Below are positions 8,111 through 17,373 of a stretch of DNA of 64,000 bases, piece after piece (the first letter of the stretch is position 1; every line of letters begins with the position of its first letter). This DNA comes from Allobosea lupini (GTDB lineage Bacteria; Pseudomonadota; Alphaproteobacteria; Rhizobiales; Beijerinckiaceae). Both the position numbers and the translations under genes were made by a program. Where the stretch lies: assembly GCF_900109525.1 (NCBI RefSeq), contig NZ_FOAN01000003.1, forward strand, positions 1 through 64,000. The letters are read 5' to 3'. The notes under the pieces are model-generated. The model ran no database searches. It was given only the letters and a program-made list of their open reading frames with translations, and was not told the origin of the DNA.

Positions 8111-9148
8111 ATGAGATCGACAGCCCTGCCTATCGCGATCACCATGGGAGATCCGTCCGGCATCGGGCCGGAGATCGTCGCGAAGCTGTTCGTGAGGCGA
8201 GTGGCCGAAGGCACATTGCAGGGAGAAAACCGGGCGCGGCCTGCGATCGTGATCGGGGATCCGCTGGTCATGCGCCATGCCCTGACCCTCCTGGGCAGCA
8301 CGCTCCAGCTCCGGACGGTCGCGGCGGTGAGTGAGGCTGCCTGCGAGCCGGGCACGATCGATGTCCTCGCATCCTCCCGCCTCGACGCGCCTCCTCCGCT
8401 CGGCACCGTCAATGCGAAAAGCGGCAAGGCCGCGTTCGATGCGATCGCGCTGGCCATCGAGCTGGCTGCAGCCGGGCAGGTCGCCGGGATCGTCACGGCG
8501 CCGATCCACAAGGAGTCATTGGCGGCCGCAGGCTTCGGCTACCCCGGCCATACCGAAATCCTGGCCGATCGCGGCAAGGCGGGCCGTGTGGCGATGATGC
8601 TGGCCAATGACGAAATCCGGACAGTTCTCGTCACGATCCACTGTTCGCTGCGCGAGGCGATCGAACGCGCCGATTTTGCCGCGCAGATGTCGGCCATTCG
8701 CCTGGCCCATGCGGGTGGGAAGGCGCTCGGCTTGGCAGCGCCACGCATCGCTGTCGCCGGGCTCAATCCCCATGCCGGGGAGGGCGGTCTGTTCGGCCGC
8801 GAGGAAATCGAGATCATCGCCCCGGCGGTCGCGGCGGCGCGGCGCGAAGGGATCGATGCGAGCGGTCCCTGGCCGGGCGACACCGTCTTCATGCAGGCAC
8901 GCGCCGGCCGTTTCGATATCGTCGTGGCGCAGTATCATGATCAGGGCCTGATCCCGGTCAAATATCTCGGCCTCGACAAGGGGGTGAACATCACGCTCGG
9001 CCTGCCCTTCATCCGCACCAGCCCCGATCACGGCACGGCCTTCGACATCGCTGGGCAGGGCATTGCCGATCCCGCCAGCGTCGAAACCGCTTTCGACTAT
9101 GCGTGCCGCCTTGCGGCCACGCGCGACCAGGATCATCGCCATGGCTGA
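8111..9148 (+). CDS. PdxA-family NAD-dependent dehydrogenase/decarboxylase
   Basis: A 345-residue member of the PdxA family (4-hydroxythreonine-4-phosphate dehydrogenase and the PdxA2 branch acting on phosphorylated tetronates). Signatures are ITMGDPSGIGPEI at the N-terminus and the three metal-ligand regions GYPGHTEILA, GLNPHAGEGG and AQYHDQGLIPVKYLG. The ATG at 8111 has GGAGAGAG upstream and fits the family N-terminus. The catabolic setting (LysR, transporter, TIM-barrel partner) argues for a PdxA2-like role in substrate breakdown rather than vitamin B6 synthesis, but no DUF1537 kinase, the usual PdxA2 partner, is nearby. Confidence 0.85.
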   Translation: MRSTALPIAITMGDPSGIGPEIVAKLFVRRVAEGTLQGENRARPAIVIGDPLVMRHALTLLGSTLQLRTVAAVSEAACEPGTIDVLASSRLDAPPPLGTVNAKSGKAAFDAIALAIELAAAGQVAGIVTAPIHKESLAAAGFGYPGHTEILADRGKAGRVAMMLANDEIRTVLVTIHCSLREAIERADFAAQMSAIRLAHAGGKALGLAAPRIAVAGLNPHAGEGGLFGREEIEIIAPAVAAARREGIDASGPWPGDTVFMQARAGRFDIVVAQYHDQGLIPVKYLGLDKGVNITLGLPFIRTSPDHGTAFDIAGQGIADPASVETAFDYACRLAATRDQDHRHG

Positions 9149-9812
9149 CCTCGCTTTCATCTTCATGCTGACGCGCCATGACCGGACGGTGCCCGACGCT
9201 GCCGGACATGTCGCGACCGCGCTCGCCGCCGGCATCCGCCATATCGGCTTCAAGGATGTCGGATTGCCGCTTCCCGCGCTCAGGGAACTCGGCCACATGA
9301 TCAAGGCCGGCGGTGCGGTAAGCTATCTCGAAGTCGTCTCGCTCGACCGCGACAGCGAGATCATGTCGGTGCGCGCAGCCATCGATCTTGGCGTCGACCA
9401 TCTGCTGGGCGGGACGCATGTCGACGATGTCCTGCCGCTGCTGCGCGGCACCGGCATCCGCTACTATCCCTTCCCGGGGCAGATCGCCGGGCATCCGAGC
9501 GTGCTGAACGGCTCGATCGAGGAGATCGTCGGCAGCGCCCGCAGCATTGCGGGCCGCGAGGGCGTCGACGGGCTCGATTTGCTCGCCTATCGCTCCGGCG
9601 TCGATGTCCCGGCGCTGATGACCGCCGTCTGCGCGGCCACGGACAAGCCGGTGATCGTCGCGGGCTCGATCGACCGGCCGGAGCAGATCGAGGCGGTTCG
9701 GCAGGCTGGCGCCGCCGGGTTCACCATCGGCACGTCGGCGCTCGAGGGCCGCTTCCCGGCGCGTGGGACCGGGCTGGAGGCGCAGCTCGCAGCGATCGCC
9801 GCCTGCCTCTGA
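9141..9812 (+). CDS. TIM-barrel phosphate-binding protein
   Basis: A 223-residue (beta/alpha)8 protein. The C-terminal half has the standard phosphate-binding motif of HisA/NanE/tryptophan-synthase-like barrels: VIVAGSIDRPEQIEAV followed by GFTIGTSALEG. It starts inside the last codons of pdxA (8-bp overlap), so the two are translationally coupled and probably act on the same phosphorylated intermediate. I do not recognise a specific enzyme; an epimerase/isomerase or aldolase are the likeliest classes. The 3' end converges closely on the GlxA-type regulator. Confidence 0.7.
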   Translation: MADLAFIFMLTRHDRTVPDAAGHVATALAAGIRHIGFKDVGLPLPALRELGHMIKAGGAVSYLEVVSLDRDSEIMSVRAAIDLGVDHLLGGTHVDDVLPLLRGTGIRYYPFPGQIAGHPSVLNGSIEEIVGSARSIAGREGVDGLDLLAYRSGVDVPALMTAVCAATDKPVIVAGSIDRPEQIEAVRQAGAAGFTIGTSALEGRFPARGTGLEAQLAAIAACL

Positions 9813-9825
9813 CAGGTAGGGCGGC

Positions 9826-10854
9826 TCAGCCGGGCTGGGCTTTCTGCCGCAGGGAGCGCGGGGTTTCGCGGAAGGCGGCCTTGAAATCCCGCGAGAGATG
9901 GGCGCTGTCGGCAAAGCCTGCACCCATGGCGATGTCGGTGAGCGAGCGCTTGCTGTTCAGGATCAGCCATTTCGCATAGTCGAGCCGCAGCTTGCGCTGG
10001 AAGGCCGCCGGGCTCTGGCCGAGCGAGGCGCCGAACAGGCGCTCGAGCTGGCGCGGGCTGACGCCGACATAGCGCGCGACCGCGGCGATCGGCGGGGGAT
10101 TGTCGAGCCGCTGCTCGATGAACTGCGCCGCCTGCTGCACCCGAACATCGAGATTGGGCGCCAGCTCGGCGTAGAAATGCGCCTGCGGCATCTCGGCCGG
10201 GCGCATGTCCTGCAGCATCATGTGCCGCATCGCCTGCTGGGCCTTGTCGCGGCCGCAATGGCGCGCGACGAGATAAAGGCCGAGATCGATCGCGGCGGTC
10301 GAGCCGGCGCAGGTGATCAGGTCGCCCTCGTCGATGAAGAGCCGCTCGACCCCGGCCGAGACCTTGGGAAAGCGCTCCTTGAAGGCGTCGAGCACGTTCC
10401 AGTGCACGCAGACCCGGCGTGGGCCGGCGAGGCCGGCCCGGGCGATCGCGAAGGTGCCGGTGCAGATGCCGAGCAAGCGTACACCCGACGTCGCCGCGCG
10501 GCGCAGATAGCCGAGCAGGCTCTCGGGGAGAGCGTCGTTGAGATAGTCGTTGCCGCCGCAGACGGCGAGATAGTCGAAGCCGGCGGGGTCGAGCAGGCCG
10601 GCATTCGGCGTGACCGAGACGCCGCAGCTCGAACGCCGCGGCTCCCCGTCGAGGCTCATCACCGTCCAGCTGGCATGCAGCTGGCGGCTGCGCCCGCCAT
10701 GATCCGCAGCCAGCCGGAGCACGTCGATCAGCCCGGAGAAGGCAGCGAGCGTGAACTGGTCGAGCAGCAGGAAGCCGATCCGCAGCCGCGAGACCGGCGC
10801 TGCGGCGGTCTGCGGCCGGTCGCTGGCGGGGTGATGGAACTGGGCGGTGCTCAT
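9826..10854 (-). CDS. GlxA-type AraC-family regulator (DJ-1/PfpI plus AraC HTH)
   Basis: A 342-residue regulator. Residues about 25-200 form a class I amidotransferase-like DJ-1/PfpI domain with the elbow motif LGICTGTFAIARAG. The C-terminal 100 residues are an AraC/XylS double helix-turn-helix (PIAAVARYVGVSPRQLERLF, then DIAMGAGFADSAHLSRDFKA). GlxA-type proteins often control catabolism of quaternary amines, carnitine or opine-like compounds. It is divergent from the ABC transporter that follows (about 105 bp apart), which is its probable target. The ATG at 10854 is preferred to an in-frame TTG five codons earlier. Confidence 0.88.
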   Translation of the reverse strand: MSTAQFHHPASDRPQTAAAPVSRLRIGFLLLDQFTLAAFSGLIDVLRLAADHGGRSRQLHASWTVMSLDGEPRRSSCGVSVTPNAGLLDPAGFDYLAVCGGNDYLNDALPESLLGYLRRAATSGVRLLGICTGTFAIARAGLAGPRRVCVHWNVLDAFKERFPKVSAGVERLFIDEGDLITCAGSTAAIDLGLYLVARHCGRDKAQQAMRHMMLQDMRPAEMPQAHFYAELAPNLDVRVQQAAQFIEQRLDNPPPIAAVARYVGVSPRQLERLFGASLGQSPAAFQRKLRLDYAKWLILNSKRSLTDIAMGAGFADSAHLSRDFKAAFRETPRSLRQKAQPG

Positions 10855-10959
10855 GTCGTGATTATTCAAATTTTGGGCCGGCGCATTCTAGTGCCTTTTG
10901 TGGCCCGCGCGCCAATGTCGCTACAGAAGCGCAAAGACGCTCGGCAGAGGAGAACGACG

Positions 10960-12003
10960 ATGACCCCAACCGTCCGGCTGGCCACGGCCATGCTCGCCAC
11001 CACCCTGCTCACCGCCCCGGCGCTGGCGCAGCAGCCCTCGTCGATCACCGTCGCCTGGTATGGCGGCAATTGGGGCGAGGCCTTCAAGGCTTGCGTCGCC
11101 GAGCCCTTCACCAAGGCGACCGGTATCGCCGTCAATGCCGAGATCGGCACCTCGACCGTCACATTGGCGAAGCTGCAGCAGCAGAAGGCGGCGCCAACCA
11201 TCGACGTCGCCTGGATGGATGGCGGCATCAGCGAGCTCGCCCTCGCCGCGGAGGTGACCGACACTCTCGACCCGGCGGCGATCCCCAATCTCGCCAACAC
11301 CCTGCCGGAAGCCATCTACAAGAGCGGCGCGACCACTTATGCGGTCGGCAGCGGCTACTACTCGCTTGGGCTCACCTACAACACCCAGAAGGTGAAGACC
11401 GCGCCGACCTCCTGGAACGATCTCTGGAAGCCGGAGTTCGAGGACGCCGTCACCATTCCCTCGCCGGCGAATTCCTCCGGCGTGCCCTTCGTGATGTTCC
11501 TGTCGAAGATCTGGGGCCATCCGGCCGGCGACCTCGCTCCGACCTTCAAGAAGATCAAGGAGCTCAAGGCCGCGCTGTTCTTCGATTCCTCGGGCGCCGC
11601 CACCAACGCCTATCAGAGCGGCGAGGCGATCATCGGCGCGCATTTCAACGTCGGCGCCTGGGATCTCGCCGACAAGGGCCTGCCGATCGGCTTCGTCGTG
11701 CCCAAGGAGGGCGCCTGGGCGACCGATGCGCGCCTGCATCTGGTCAAGGGCACGCCGAAGAAGGACGCGGCCGCCAAATTCATCAACCAGGCGCTGACAC
11801 CTGAAGCCTCCGGCTGCCTTGCCGAGAAGCTCTATCTCGGCCCCTCCGTGAAGAACGTTGCGGTCAAGCCCGAGACCGCGCGCAAGCTGCCCTGGGGCGA
11901 GACCGGCTCGGTCAAGAACCTGCAATTGTTCGACTGGGCTGAGATCAACGGCCTGCGCTCGCGCGTCGTCGACGAGTGGAACCGGCAGATCGCCCGTAAG
12001 TGA
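10960..12003 (+). CDS. ABC transporter substrate-binding protein, spermidine/putrescine type
   Basis: A 347-residue periplasmic binding protein of the PotD/COG0687 type. A Sec signal peptide (residues 1-23, cleavage likely after ALA) precedes [18 protein letters not shown], the usual first strand of the family. ATG follows GAGGAGAACGACG. It is the first gene of a binding protein-ATPase-permease-permease-racemase operon. The ligand is not readable; association with a proline-racemase-like enzyme points to an amino or imino acid derivative rather than a polyamine. Confidence 0.88.
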   Translation: MTPTVRLATAMLATTLLTAPALAQQPSSITVAWYGGNWGEAFKACVAEPFTKATGIAVNAEIGTSTVTLAKLQQQKAAPTIDVAWMDGGISELALAAEVTDTLDPAAIPNLANTLPEAIYKSGATTYAVGSGYYSLGLTYNTQKVKTAPTSWNDLWKPEFEDAVTIPSPANSSGVPFVMFLSKIWGHPAGDLAPTFKKIKELKAALFFDSSGAATNAYQSGEAIIGAHFNVGAWDLADKGLPIGFVVPKEGAWATDARLHLVKGTPKKDAAAKFINQALTPEASGCLAEKLYLGPSVKNVAVKPETARKLPWGETGSVKNLQLFDWAEINGLRSRVVDEWNRQIARK

Positions 12004-12007
12004 GCTG

Positions 12008-13090
12008 ATGGCAACGAGCATCGCGAGCCGCAGCATGAGCCCCATCCTCGCCATAGACGGCCTGTCCAAGCATTTCGGCGGACAGGCGGCGCTGACGGCG
12101 ATCGATCTTGCCGTCGAGCAGGGCGAGTTCATCGCCCTGCTGGGGCCCTCGGGCTGCGGCAAGACCACGCTGCTGCGCTGCATCGCCGGCTTCCTGACGC
12201 CGGAGGCCGGCACGATCCGGCTCGCCGGCGAGGACGTGACGCGGCTGCCGCCCTATCGGCGTCCACTCAACACGGTGTTCCAGAACTACGCGCTCTTCCC
12301 GCATATGAGCGTTGCCGAGAACGTCGCCTATGGGCCGCGCCGGCAGGGCGTCGCCAGGGATGAGGCGGCCAGGCGCGCTGCCGAGGCGCTGGAGCTTGTC
12401 GGCCTTGCCGGCTTCGGTGAGCGCCTGCCGGCTCAGCTTTCCGGTGGTCAGCAGCAGCGCGTCGCGCTGGCCCGCGCCATCGTCAACCGGCCGCAATTGC
12501 TGCTGCTCGACGAGCCCCTGAGCGCGCTCGACCTGAAGCTGCGCAAGAAGGTCCAGAGTGAGCTCAAGCAGATCCAGCACCGGCTCGGCATCGCCTTCCT
12601 GTTCGTGACGCACGATCAGGACGAGGCGATGAGCATGGCCGACCGGATCGTGCTGATGAATCGTGGCCGCATCGAGCAGATCGGCCGTGGCCAGGACATC
12701 TACGCCCGCCCGGCGACCCGCTTCGCTGCCGATTTCGTCGGCGATGCCAACCTGCTCGCGGTCGACAGGCGCGGTGATGACAGCGTCTCGCTGCTTGGCG
12801 GCGCGATCACTTTGCCGGCTGCCGATGCGCCGCAAGGCACCCTGACCGGCGTGCTGCGGCCCGAGGACATCCTCGTCACGACCGAGCCCGTCGCCGAGCG
12901 CCTCGCCTTGCCGGCCGTCGTCTCCGAGATCGTCCATGTCGGCAGCCATGCCTCGGTCGGACTGACCGTTGGAGATACTACGCTGACCGCCCGGCTTGCC
13001 CCGTCCGCCCTCGCCGGGATGAGCGCCGGCCAGGCCGTCTTCGCCAATATCCGCCTCGTCGACATCAGCCTCGTGCCGGGGGATGCGTGA
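12008..13090 (+). CDS. ABC transporter ATP-binding protein, PotA type
   Basis: A 360-residue ATPase with Walker [14 protein letters not shown], signature [14 protein letters not shown], Walker [13 protein letters not shown] and switch His in VTHDQDEAM. The C-terminal 100 residues form the TOBE regulatory domain, which contains VLRPEDI. It begins 4 bp after the binding-protein stop and overlaps the first permease by one base (ATGA), so the operon is tightly coupled. An ATG at 12035 is an alternative start closer to the family N-terminus. Confidence 0.92.
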   Translation: MATSIASRSMSPILAIDGLSKHFGGQAALTAIDLAVEQGEFIALLGPSGCGKTTLLRCIAGFLTPEAGTIRLAGEDVTRLPPYRRPLNTVFQNYALFPHMSVAENVAYGPRRQGVARDEAARRAAEALELVGLAGFGERLPAQLSGGQQQRVALARAIVNRPQLLLLDEPLSALDLKLRKKVQSELKQIQHRLGIAFLFVTHDQDEAMSMADRIVLMNRGRIEQIGRGQDIYARPATRFAADFVGDANLLAVDRRGDDSVSLLGGAITLPAADAPQGTLTGVLRPEDILVTTEPVAERLALPAVVSEIVHVGSHASVGLTVGDTTLTARLAPSALAGMSAGQAVFANIRLVDISLVPGDA

Positions 13091-13923
13091 TGAGCGGAGT
13101 GCCGCGCCCGGTCCTGCTGCTCTGCGCCCTGCCGGCGGCCTTCTTCGTCGCCTTCTTCCTGGCGCCGATGGCGGTCGTGCTGATCGCGAGCCTGACGACG
13201 CCGGCCGGCCAGCCGACCTTCGCGCACTATGTCCGCATCCTCGCCGACACCTATCACTGGGATGTGCTCTGGGTGACCTTCCGCATCGGCGCGCTGACCA
13301 CGCTGGTCTGCGTCCTGATCGGCTATCCGCTCGCCTGGTATCTCGTCCGCATCGTCAAATGGCGGCCCTGGCGCCGCTTCTGCGTGATCCTCCTGGTCGT
13401 GCCGCTGTTCACCAGCAACATCGTGCGCTCCTTCGGCTGGATGGTGCTGCTCGGCCGCAATGGCCTGGTCAATGACGGGCTGATCGGGCTCGGCCTGATC
13501 GAGCGGCCGATGCGCTTCCTCGGAACCGAGCTCGGCATCCTGATCGGCCTCGTCTACATACTCCTGCCCTTCATCGTGCTGGCGGTGGGCAATGCGCTCG
13601 CCAAGGTCGATCCGGCGCTCGAACACGCCTCCGCCGATCTCGGTGCGACGCCGGCCGGCACCTTCCGGACCATCATCTTCCCGCTCAGCCTGCCCGGGCT
13701 GATGGCCGGCGCCGTCATGGTCTTCATGCTGGCCGTGAGTGCGTATGTCACGCCGGCGCTGCTCAGCGGCGGGCGGATCACCGTCTTCTCGATGCTGATC
13801 TTCCAGCAATACAGCTCGGTCTTCGACTTCAACTATGGCGGTGCGCTCAGCATCACCATGCTGGTGCTGACGCTGGCGCTCGTCGCCATCGCCGGGCGCC
13901 TCAGTGAGCCGAGGAGGGCCTGA
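13090..13923 (+). CDS. ABC transporter permease, PotB type
   Basis: A 277-residue membrane protein with six predicted helices and the cytoplasmic EAA loop (EHASADLGATPAGTFRTIIF), the ATPase contact site. The start ATG overlaps the preceding TGA. Together with the next gene it forms a heterodimeric pore, as in spermidine/putrescine-type importers. Confidence 0.9.
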   Translation: MSGVPRPVLLLCALPAAFFVAFFLAPMAVVLIASLTTPAGQPTFAHYVRILADTYHWDVLWVTFRIGALTTLVCVLIGYPLAWYLVRIVKWRPWRRFCVILLVVPLFTSNIVRSFGWMVLLGRNGLVNDGLIGLGLIERPMRFLGTELGILIGLVYILLPFIVLAVGNALAKVDPALEHASADLGATPAGTFRTIIFPLSLPGLMAGAVMVFMLAVSAYVTPALLSGGRITVFSMLIFQQYSSVFDFNYGGALSITMLVLTLALVAIAGRLSEPRRA

Positions 13924-13924
13924 G

Positions 13925-14713
13925 ATGGTGTCAGCTCTCGTCCGGATCGTCTCCTTCGCCGCGCTCGCCTATCTCGCGCTGCCGCTTGTCGTCCTGGTCG
14001 GGACGTCGCTGACCACGACCAGCTTCCTCGCCTTCCCGCCGCAGGGACTGACGCTCGCCTGGTACGGCAAGATGCTGGGCGATCCCTCCTATGTCTCCGC
14101 CTTCCTGATCAGCACGCTGCTCGCGGTCGCCGCGACCATCGTCGCCGTGCTGCTGGCGGTGCCGGCGGCGATCGCCATCGCCCGCTATCGCTTCACCGGC
14201 CGCCGTCTGCTCTCCGAGACGCTGATGTCGCCGCTGATCCTGCCGCATGTCGTGCTCGGCGCGGCGCTGCTCCAATATGGCAGCACGATCGGCCTCGTCC
14301 GCAGCTTTCCGGCGCTGCTGGTCGGGCATGTCGTGATCATCATGCCCTTCGTGCTGCGGGCGGTGCTGCCGCAGCTCAGCGACGAGCAGCGCAGCCTGGA
14401 GGACGCCTCGGCCGATCTCGGCGCCAAGCCGCTGACCACCTTCTTCCTAGTGACCCTGCCGCAAATCCGCAGCGGGCTCGTCAGCGGTGCGATCTTCGCC
14501 TTCATCGCCTCCTGGATCAATGTCGAGCTCAGCATCTTCAACACGACCGCCGAGCTGACCACGATCCCGGTCAAGCTCTTCAACTACGTCCAGTACACAA
14601 TCGACCCGACCATCGCCGCGGTCTCCGGCCTGACGATCATCGTCGCCGCCGTCGTCATCGTGCTGCTCGACCTCACCATCGGCCTCGACGTGCTCTCGGA
14701 GCGACGCCGCTAA
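13925..14713 (+). CDS. ABC transporter permease, PotC type
   Basis: A 262-residue second permease with six hydrophobic segments and an EAA loop (EDASADLGAKPLTTFFLVTL) that closely parallels the first permease. The ATG follows GAGGAGGGCCTGAG, one base after the stop of the upstream permease gene. It completes the importer whose enzyme partner is the racemase-like gene 34 bp downstream. Confidence 0.9.
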   Translation: MVSALVRIVSFAALAYLALPLVVLVGTSLTTTSFLAFPPQGLTLAWYGKMLGDPSYVSAFLISTLLAVAATIVAVLLAVPAAIAIARYRFTGRRLLSETLMSPLILPHVVLGAALLQYGSTIGLVRSFPALLVGHVVIIMPFVLRAVLPQLSDEQRSLEDASADLGAKPLTTFFLVTLPQIRSGLVSGAIFAFIASWINVELSIFNTTAELTTIPVKLFNYVQYTIDPTIAAVSGLTIIVAAVVIVLLDLTIGLDVLSERRR

Positions 14714-14747
14714 CCCTTCGACCCACTGCTTTCCCAAGGAGCCGCAC

Positions 14748-15761
14748 ATGCGCCAGCAGAATGTCTTCGACGTCGTCTACACGCATACCGAGGGTGAGCC
14801 CCTCTGCATCATCCATAGCGGGATTCCCTACCCGGCCGGATCGAGCATCCTGGAGAAGCGCCGCTTCCTCGAGGAGAACTATGACTGGCTGCGCTGCGCC
14901 CTGATGCGCGAGCCGCGCGGGCACAAGGACATGTTCGGCGTCTTCCTGACGCCGCCGTCGAGCCCGGAGTTCGATGCCGGCCTGATCTATATCGACGGCA
15001 CCCAATACTCGCATATGTGCGGCCACGGCACGATCGCGGTCGGAATGGCGATGGTCGCGCTCGGCCTCGTCCGGCGCGGCGAGAACGGCCGCACCACCAT
15101 CCGCTTCGAGACCACCGCCGGACTGGTCACCGCCGAGGTCGCCAATGACGGCCCGGACGTGCTCTGGACCCGCTTCGAGAACGTGCCGGCCTATGTCGCG
15201 GCGCAGGACGTGCCGTTCGACCTGCCGGGCGTTGGCTCGCTCAAGGCCGACATCGTCTGGGGCGGCAATTACTTCGGGATCATCGACCTGCGCGGCACCT
15301 CGCTCCGGATTTCGCCAGAGAACGGCTCGGAGCTGTCGCGTCTCGGCATCATCGCCCGCGAGCAGCTCCGCCAGAAGGTCGCGATCCAGCACCCGGCCTC
15401 GGCCCATATCAACAACTTCAACTTCGTCACCTTCTGGCACGAGCCGACGATCGAGGGCGCCTTCTACAAGAACGTCCACGTCTTCTCGGCCGGCCAGCTC
15501 GACCGCTCCCCCGGCGGCACCGGCACCAGCGCGATGATGGCGATGTACGAGGCGCGCGGGCTGATGAAGATGAACCAGCCGATCCGCTCGGAAGGCCTGC
15601 TCGGCTCCGGCACCTTCGAGGGCTGCCTGATCGGCGAGACCAGCCTGAACGGTACCCGCGCCGTGCGTCCGACCGTGAAGGGCACCGCCGGCCTGCTCGG
15701 CACCGCGCGCTGGACGATCAACCGGGATGATCCGGTCGACGCCGGCTTCCTCGTCGCCTGA
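14748..15761 (+). CDS. Proline racemase superfamily enzyme with atypical active site
   Basis: A 337-residue protein of the family that includes proline racemase, 4-hydroxyproline 2-epimerase and trans-3-hydroxy-L-proline dehydratase. The first catalytic Cys is present (C91 in HMCGHGTIAV). At the second site the usual SPCGTGTS (epimerases) or SPTGTGTS (dehydratase) reads SPGGTGTS, with Gly256 in place of Cys or Thr. A two-base mechanism is therefore unlikely, and a lyase or a partly different reaction is possible. ATG follows AAGGAG. It is the last gene of the transporter operon, so its substrate is probably the imported compound. Confidence 0.85.
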   Translation: MRQQNVFDVVYTHTEGEPLCIIHSGIPYPAGSSILEKRRFLEENYDWLRCALMREPRGHKDMFGVFLTPPSSPEFDAGLIYIDGTQYSHMCGHGTIAVGMAMVALGLVRRGENGRTTIRFETTAGLVTAEVANDGPDVLWTRFENVPAYVAAQDVPFDLPGVGSLKADIVWGGNYFGIIDLRGTSLRISPENGSELSRLGIIAREQLRQKVAIQHPASAHINNFNFVTFWHEPTIEGAFYKNVHVFSAGQLDRSPGGTGTSAMMAMYEARGLMKMNQPIRSEGLLGSGTFEGCLIGETSLNGTRAVRPTVKGTAGLLGTARWTINRDDPVDAGFLVA

Positions 15762-15772
15762 CAGGTCTCGTG

Positions 15773-15797
15773 GCGGGGCGGCGTCTGGCCGCCCCGC
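15773..15797. terminator. Bidirectional stem-loop between convergent genes
   Basis: GCGGGGCGGC and GCCGCCCCGC form a perfect 10-bp stem around GTCTG. It lies between the 3' ends of the racemase-like gene and the HMG-CoA lyase gene. There is no T-run, so any terminator function would rest on the stem alone. Confidence 0.6.
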
Positions 15798-16660
15798 TAT
15801 CCGGTCGAGGCCGCCCGGCGGCCGGTGATCCATTCAGCCGTTGCCTCGAGGCAGGCGCGATCGATCCCGGTCGCAATGCCCTTGGCCTCGAAATGCGCGA
15901 CCAGCCGTTCTGTCGCAAGATTTCCGGCGGCGCCGGGCGCATAAGGGCAGCCGCCGAGACCGCCGACCGAGCCATCGAAGACGCGCAGGCCCAGCTCCCA
16001 GGCCGCCGCGACATTGGCGATTGCGCGCCCGGAGGTGTCGTGGAAATGGCCGGCGAGCATCGTTGCCGGTGCCCGCTGCAAGGCGGCTTCGACCATCGCC
16101 GCCGTCCGTTCCGGCGTGCCGCGACCTAGTGTGTCGGACAAGGCGATCTCGTTGCAGCCGAGCGCGAGCAGCTCGGCCGTGACTGCCGCGACTGCCTCGG
16201 GCGCGATCTCTCCTTCATAGGGGCAGTCGAGCGCGCAAGAGACATAGCCGCGCACCGGCACGCCGGCACGGCTTGCCAGCGCCATCACCGGCCGGAAGCG
16301 CTCGATGCTCTCCGCGATCGAGCAATTGGTATTCGTCCGGCAGAAGCTTTCGGAGGCCGCGGTGAATACGGCGAGTGCCTGCGCGCCAGCAGCGAGCGCC
16401 GCCTCCGCTCCCTTCTCATTGGGGACCAGGGCGGAATAGGTCACGCCGGGTCGCCGATCGACGCCGCGCATCACCGCCTCATGATCGGCCATCTCAGGCA
16501 CCCAGCGCGGCGAGACGAAGGCGGTCGTCTCGATCCGCGACAGGCCGGCATCGGCGAGCCTCCCGATCAGCGCGAGCTTATCCGCCGTGGCGATCCCGGC
16601 CTTCTCGTTCTGCAAGCCGTCGCGCGGGCCGACCTCGACGATGGTGACGCTGTCGGCCAT
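15797..16660 (-). CDS. mvaB: Hydroxymethylglutaryl-CoA lyase
   Basis: A 287-residue HMGL-like TIM barrel that splits HMG-CoA into acetoacetate and acetyl-CoA. R13 and D14 (VGPRDGLQNE) are the substrate and metal residues, H205 and H207 (GHFHDTSG) are metal ligands, and the lid signature GSVGGLGGCPYAPGA carries the catalytic C238. It starts 2 bp after livF on the same strand and is the last gene of the operon that begins with HMG-CoA reductase. In that context it completes mevalonate breakdown; a role in leucine catabolism is less likely because no methylcrotonyl-CoA carboxylase genes are nearby. Confidence 0.92.
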   Translation of the reverse strand: MADSVTIVEVGPRDGLQNEKAGIATADKLALIGRLADAGLSRIETTAFVSPRWVPEMADHEAVMRGVDRRPGVTYSALVPNEKGAEAALAAGAQALAVFTAASESFCRTNTNCSIAESIERFRPVMALASRAGVPVRGYVSCALDCPYEGEIAPEAVAAVTAELLALGCNEIALSDTLGRGTPERTAAMVEAALQRAPATMLAGHFHDTSGRAIANVAAAWELGLRVFDGSVGGLGGCPYAPGAAGNLATERLVAHFEAKGIATGIDRACLEATAEWITGRRAASTG

Positions 16661-16662
16661 TG

Positions 16663-17369
<707 letters not shown>

Positions 17370-17373
<4 letters not shown>

